Position numbers and translations under genes: made by a program. From UBA6985 sp946536225 (GTDB lineage Bacteria; Bacillota_I; Bacilli_A; RF39; UBA660), in NCBI GenBank assembly GCA_946536225.1, contig CAMNEE010000001.1, positions 62,001 to 126,000 of the forward strand: a DNA stretch of 64,000 nt, written 5' to 3'. The notes beneath the pieces are model-generated. The model was not told the DNA's origin and searched no databases. It saw only the letters and a program-made list of their open reading frames with translations. This document shows positions 61,601 to 64,000 of this stretch, in pieces; the stretch's first letter is position 1, and each line of letters begins with the position of its first letter.

Positions 61601-62124
61601 GGCAAGATGAATGTTGTGATACTCCTGATTGCAAGGATAGAAGTACAGATCAATTAACGTATACTTTTAAGATAGTTGATTCTGCTAATTTATTCCCAGA
61701 TGGTGGATATGTAAATAATGAGTATGGTAATAGATATGGATATAACTGGTTGGATGATACACATGGTAAAAAAGTTTTAAAAGAAATACAAGATCGTGCT
61801 AATCATCCTTCTAATTCAGATGATGTATATAGTGATAATAACATTACATTTGAATTTAATTTATCTAGTCAAGATTTAGCTTTAGTTAAAGAATATAATT
61901 CTGAACATTCTTACAATGATTTTGAGATGGATTGTGATAATATTCCAGGTAGTGGTGAAGGAGAAATCATAAGGGTAGAAAAATGTAAGAGCAACTTTAT
62001 TACAGGTTACTATGATGAAGGAAAAATTATAGTTGCTAATGATGCTTCAATTAAACTTGGACACGCGAAGCTTAATGATATTAGAACTGGTTCGGGATCA
62101 CATTTCCATTTCTTTACTTTATAA
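58600..62124 (+). CDS. giant Cys-rich secreted protein, module 2
   Basis: This 1174-residue protein starts at GTG 58600 behind AGAGAGGTG and has a signal peptide (~1-21, cut after VSA). It matches the protein at 53703 block by block: YAAVCVDKGLTANHT (thioester-like Cys), LAPELAIRALSVDKG, CECDCPPFNETE, MCCTDNEPSEV, CEVYCTERIHITIPDAV, KGPLFKGKRTCREL, DECCDTPDCKDRSTDQLTY and the end IRTGSGSHFHF. Central regions diverge strongly. No anchor motif at the C-terminus. Same inferred role as its paralogue. Confidence 0.72.
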   Translation: MNYKKIILLLLLFIPFSVSAAEIPSGPIKVQLSGSDNTDSNFSVSPIYYTHSSSNMFKEGSYYITKRCIDSDGSNKAEISGKFYGAYRIRYYNSTRYIVTYKGEKYAAVCVDKGLTANHTVVCSPYEDSAISYVFANYQDRLMATDNTRLAPELAIRALSVDKGLPRDLNSVYGMQAIHDSVAGTPSGAGEYLLEVVRTRTGSKEAYRQDAALVTFANNSGTVLNEARSIYSAAQSHSGGSPSETLASLGEDVKYTVTKSGSGNALTYVVTFDRAIGADKVKVEVKGATSSSYTMVGKVLTINITRTETQCNIQIEIKFDDGAVVSDELSSSLFLCTSEKNEGQSYLVQMEAPTPGTITITNNDLCECDCPPFNETEHIQMCCTDNEPSEVIEPFIKDLFCEYKPSDEIFVNGFNNGCGTQYEVSTDITGISTDNDYCEVYCTERIHITIPDAVSSVVGMYFDLTSVNGDSKGPLFKGKRTCRELIHYDKWVEEYTDASQRALTNFNLSQKNLAYKKMYDKAITKILGSDRKGTGTVDGKANYSCSGNAPDGCLNSDGSAQGSIDLSAEKDIKCGYKYAGEAYESDYLKYVYPKAKGTLKYLDNQTSLKHNSYKGFEIVKDNPDEGNSFESTRPTGLYDVDWDDDDCGSDSSVYAEKTITCYAKCTPLPGQTTCQMSSSSEKVSNNSCGNRTISRTKPNDIQSAFDGARSRVSNAYSTTISAYDKAVGDLDTLEKYFKECDEFYDSTSLGAAKLEARDSDKNGPAYKMYNISPEVNFHYFQAHVENSNQTITPKETVVPFTVKCDHRLKKIDSSGDLAVPADETELGLEEPHYNDKNDNKIANVKSFNAKSIDYVGLNAVTGTVLNAIDQSYVKYDQKYTHDAYYEDICYSNDEDTGSYNVYPYGSINTDSEYYSTHDVSYYIEYSTLFADYETYWEFSSVGMDGRFDDNFIEHGTCSGNTNYDAPRLFCELHVESELTEISGCSQDAIIAFLDGFGNNYWQDECCDTPDCKDRSTDQLTYTFKIVDSANLFPDGGYVNNEYGNRYGYNWLDDTHGKKVLKEIQDRANHPSNSDDVYSDNNITFEFNLSSQDLALVKEYNSEHSYNDFEMDCDNIPGSGEGEIIRVEKCKSNFITGYYDEGKIIVANDASIKLGHAKLNDIRTGSGSHFHFFTL

Positions 62125-62141
62125 AAGGTGGGTGAAGGATA

Positions 62142-62567
62142 ATGAAAGAAAGCGTATGGGCATACTGGATAATGGTACTTGGTTTATCAATAATGTCTGT
62201 TATGACTCTTTTACAAAGTTATACAACAACAAGTGAACAAGACTATTATTTAATAAAGAATGTCATGGAAGCATCAATGTATGATGCAGTTGATTATGGT
62301 TATTATACAGATACATCAACATTAAAAATGAATGGAGAAAAATTTGTAGAGAACTTTATAAGAAGATTTGCTGAACAAGTAAATATAAATAAAGATTATC
62401 ATATAACTTTTTATGATATTTATGAATCACCTCCATATGCAGCAGTATCAGTAAGTGCAAGTGGACAAGATGGAACAATAATAAAAACAGAAGATGGTGG
62501 AAACTCTGATGTAGTAAATAGACTATCAGGAATCCTTTATACAACTGATGCATATAAACGTCATTAA
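62142..62567 (+). CDS. small pilin-like membrane protein, module 2
   Basis: This 141-residue protein is identical to that at 57197 except Val5 for Ile5, with the same SD and terminator. One membrane helix near the N-terminus, soluble C-terminal domain, no cysteine. Keeping two identical copies beside diverged partners suggests the same subunit serves both giant proteins, or simple recent conversion. Confidence 0.7.
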   Translation: MKESVWAYWIMVLGLSIMSVMTLLQSYTTTSEQDYYLIKNVMEASMYDAVDYGYYTDTSTLKMNGEKFVENFIRRFAEQVNINKDYHITFYDIYESPPYAAVSVSASGQDGTIIKTEDGGNSDVVNRLSGILYTTDAYKRH

Positions 62568-62572
62568 TAAAT

Positions 62573-62605
62573 AAAGCTTATACAACTTAATGTATAAGCT
62601 TTTTT
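62573..62605 (+). terminator. intrinsic terminator
   Basis: Same hairpin as at 57628 (AAAGCTTATACA/TGTATAAGCTTT) with a shorter T tract. The recX -10 (TATAAT) follows within 15 nt. Confidence 0.85.
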
Positions 62606-62633
62606 ATGTTATAATTCATTTGAAGGGGATAAA

Positions 62634-63383
62634 ATGAAAGTAGAAAAGTTTGTTAAAGATCGAGGAAATAAATATATAGTTTATATAGATGGAGAAAAAT
62701 ATAAATTATATGATGATGTTATTGTTAAATATTCTCTTGGTTATATCAAGACAATTGATGAAGAATTATTTAATGAAATAATAGAATATAATAATGAAAT
62801 GAAAGCTTATTATTTATCTATTAAAACATTAACTAATAAAATGAAATGTGAAAAAGAAATAAGAGATTATTTAAAAAAATATGATATAAATGAAAGTGTT
62901 ATAGATAAGACTATTCTTAAACTAAAAGAACAAGGTTATTTAAATAAAGAAGTTTATTTAAAAGCATATATTAATGATTCTATTAATCTATCTAATAAAG
63001 GACCTAAAAGAATTAAAAATGATTTAATTAAATTAGGATTTAATGATGATATAGATGAATATTTAAATGTGTTTAATGATGATTTTTGGAAAACAAGAAT
63101 TAATTCAATTATAGAACATAAATTAAAACAAAATAAAAATAAAAGTTCTTATGTAATTAAGAATAAAATAGTATTAGAATTACAAAATTTAGGTTATAAT
63201 AAAGAAACAATTTTAGATTGTTTATCGTCATTTAAAATTGATGATAAAGATGCTAAAAGAATAGAATATGAGAAAGCATATAAAAAGTATTCTTCTAAAT
63301 ATGAAGGATATGAATTAGATTGTAAAGTTAAATCTTATTTATATAGAAAGGGTTTTAATTTGGGAGGTAATTATGAAGAATAA
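62634..63383 (+). CDS. recX: RecX family regulatory protein
   Basis: This 249-residue long-form RecX, as in Firmicutes, has three-helix repeat units. Motifs are IRDYLKKYDINESVIDKTILKLKEQGYLNKEVYLKAYINDSINL (first repeat), KGPKRIKNDLIKLGF, and a C-terminal VKSYLYRKGF. RecX binds RecA filaments and limits recombination. SD AAGGGGA. It overlaps the next gene by 11 nt. DinD at the other end of the window targets the same RecA pathway in E. coli, though the two are unlinked here. Confidence 0.88.
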   Translation: MKVEKFVKDRGNKYIVYIDGEKYKLYDDVIVKYSLGYIKTIDEELFNEIIEYNNEMKAYYLSIKTLTNKMKCEKEIRDYLKKYDINESVIDKTILKLKEQGYLNKEVYLKAYINDSINLSNKGPKRIKNDLIKLGFNDDIDEYLNVFNDDFWKTRINSIIEHKLKQNKNKSSYVIKNKIVLELQNLGYNKETILDCLSSFKIDDKDAKRIEYEKAYKKYSSKYEGYELDCKVKSYLYRKGFNLGGNYEE

Positions 63384-63825
63384 ATTTGATAGAATGACTA
63401 AAGAAGAACAAAAGGAAGCCTTAAATAAATTTAAAGAAGCTAAACCTGTTGTATATTCAAAATTTAAAAGATTAAGAATTATTTGTATAATAGGTATTAT
63501 TTATTCTATTATTGCAATATGTATAGATTTTTATTTAAAACAAATTAAGTATGATTATAGTTTAAGTAATATTATTATAGATTGCTTTTTACTTGTTTTC
63601 TGTGTTTCATTTTTAATGTTTGCAAAGAGAACAGTTAGTAAACTTGTAAACGATATGATTGTTAAAGAGTTACATGAAGAACAAAAGAAACGTTGGGAAA
63701 GAGAACAATTACTTCTTAATGTTAAAGAGAGAAAAGCAAAAGAAGTAAAAGAAAAAACTACTAAAAAGAAAACAGTTGAAAAGAAGACAACTGCTAAAAA
63801 TACAACAAAGAAAAATAGTAAATAA
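63373..63825 (+). CDS. two-TM protein with Lys-rich tail
   Basis: This 150-residue protein has a charged N-terminal helix (~1-33), two membrane helices (~35-54, ~66-83), then a long Lys/Glu coiled region. The tail is Lys/Thr (KEKTTKKKTVEKKTTAKNTT) and resembles histone-like low complexity. Start ATG 63373 lies within recX behind GGGAGG. No family recognised. Co-transcribed with recX. Confidence 0.65.
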   Translation: MKNKFDRMTKEEQKEALNKFKEAKPVVYSKFKRLRIICIIGIIYSIIAICIDFYLKQIKYDYSLSNIIIDCFLLVFCVSFLMFAKRTVSKLVNDMIVKELHEEQKKRWEREQLLLNVKERKAKEVKEKTTKKKTVEKKTTAKNTTKKNSK

Positions 63826-63860
63826 TATTAATAATAGAGAATAAAAGGAGAGTAAGAAAT

Positions 63861-64000
63861 ATGGAAAGACTACAAAAAGTAATAGCTGAATCAGGTTATA
63901 CTTCTAGAAGAAAAGCAGAAGAGTTAATTAAAGCTGGTAAGGTTTATGTTAATGATAAAAAAGTAACTGAACTTGGTACAAAGGTTGCAGGGGACGATGT
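63861..64000 (+). CDS. rluB: pseudouridine synthase RluB-type, 5' part
   Basis: Only the first ~46 codons are in the window: MERLQKVIAESGYTSRRKAE, then an ELIKAGKVYVNDKKVTELG segment. This is the S4 RNA-binding domain that opens RluB/RsuA/RluE-type pseudouridine synthases of 16S or 23S rRNA. SD AAAGGAGAG precedes ATG 63861. The catalytic domain lies beyond the window, so the exact subtype is inferred from the usual Firmicutes gene. Confidence 0.75.
   Translation, partial: MERLQKVIAESGYTSRRKAEELIKAGKVYVNDKKVTELGTKVAGDD

Larger units (their letters stand above)
62122..62605 (+). repeat. 484-bp direct repeat, copy 2
   Basis: Second copy of the block at 57177-57660, offset 4945 bp. The genes upstream of the two copies are far less similar, which points to gene conversion or a recent local duplication limited to this block. 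Confidence 0.9.

Noticed and set aside
1..64000. CRISPR arrays, tRNA or rRNA genes, insertion sequences
   Set aside because: No direct-repeat/spacer pattern, cloverleaf, rRNA-like stretch, transposase or integrase was found on either strand by reading. The MBL repeats are gene fragments with unequal spacing.

Overview
The window is about 64 kb of a very AT-rich, low-GC Gram-positive chromosome. TGA is a genuine stop (adk, pilD, the DUF2207 gene and the radical-SAM junction all use it), so the standard bacterial code applies and this is not a recoded Mycoplasma. The single S10-spc-alpha ribosomal cluster lacks L30 (rpmD) and has a zinc-type S14. An anaerobic ribonucleotide reductase, a rubrerythrin and an orphan Spo0A-type DNA-binding domain are also present. 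Together these suggest an uncultivated anaerobic gut-type Bacilli lineage close to the Mollicutes (RF39-like). That placement is inference; no 16S rRNA gene is present.

Region 1 (1-8.5 kb) is the accessory part. It begins inside a ComEC-like metallo-beta-lactamase (MBL) gene. A series of self-contained cassettes follows: two DinD genes (one broken), a YhcG-type nuclease remnant, a nucleotidyltransferase-like gene, and several unknown proteins of 81-571 residues. Most cassettes end in an intrinsic terminator. Most are then followed by a decayed copy of the 3' end of the MBL gene, about 160-230 bp long. Six copies of this 3' end are visible, plus one remnant of the central MBL region fused to a DinD-like tail. 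The locus looks like a recombination-driven cassette array and is the most unusual structure in the window.

Region 2 (8.6-32.8 kb) is mixed. It carries a type IV pilin-like protein, rpsO-pnp, two tandem surface proteins with (N/S)PKTG sorting-signal-like ends, a membrane-anchored glucosaminidase-like protein and a small repetitive acidic protein. It also has a glycosyltransferase, methyltransferases, an SPFH protein, a GntR-regulated ABC transporter, mnmA, nadK, nrdD, rubrerythrin, the Spo0A-like regulator, cysS and a degenerate YugP-like membrane protein. Two genes have apparent attenuator-like leaders: cysS has a nine-residue leader peptide with tandem cysteine codons, and mnmA has a short ORF plus terminator.

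Region 3 (32.8-46.9 kb) is the ribosomal protein superoperon from rpsJ to rplQ. It includes secY, adk, map, infA, rpmJ and rpoA, and is preceded by a structured S10 leader.

Region 4 (47-64 kb) starts with a four-gene unit: pilC, prepilin peptidase, a DUF2207 membrane protein, and a radical-SAM activase likely to serve nrdD. Next comes an unassigned structured RNA of about 375 nt behind a strong promoter. A surface-protein locus follows, in which a three-gene module (two-TM protein, giant Cys-rich secreted protein, small pilin-like protein) is present twice in tandem. The giant proteins have diverged, yet the last gene of each module lies in a 484-bp block that is almost identical. The window closes with recX, a small membrane protein and the start of a pseudouridine synthase gene.
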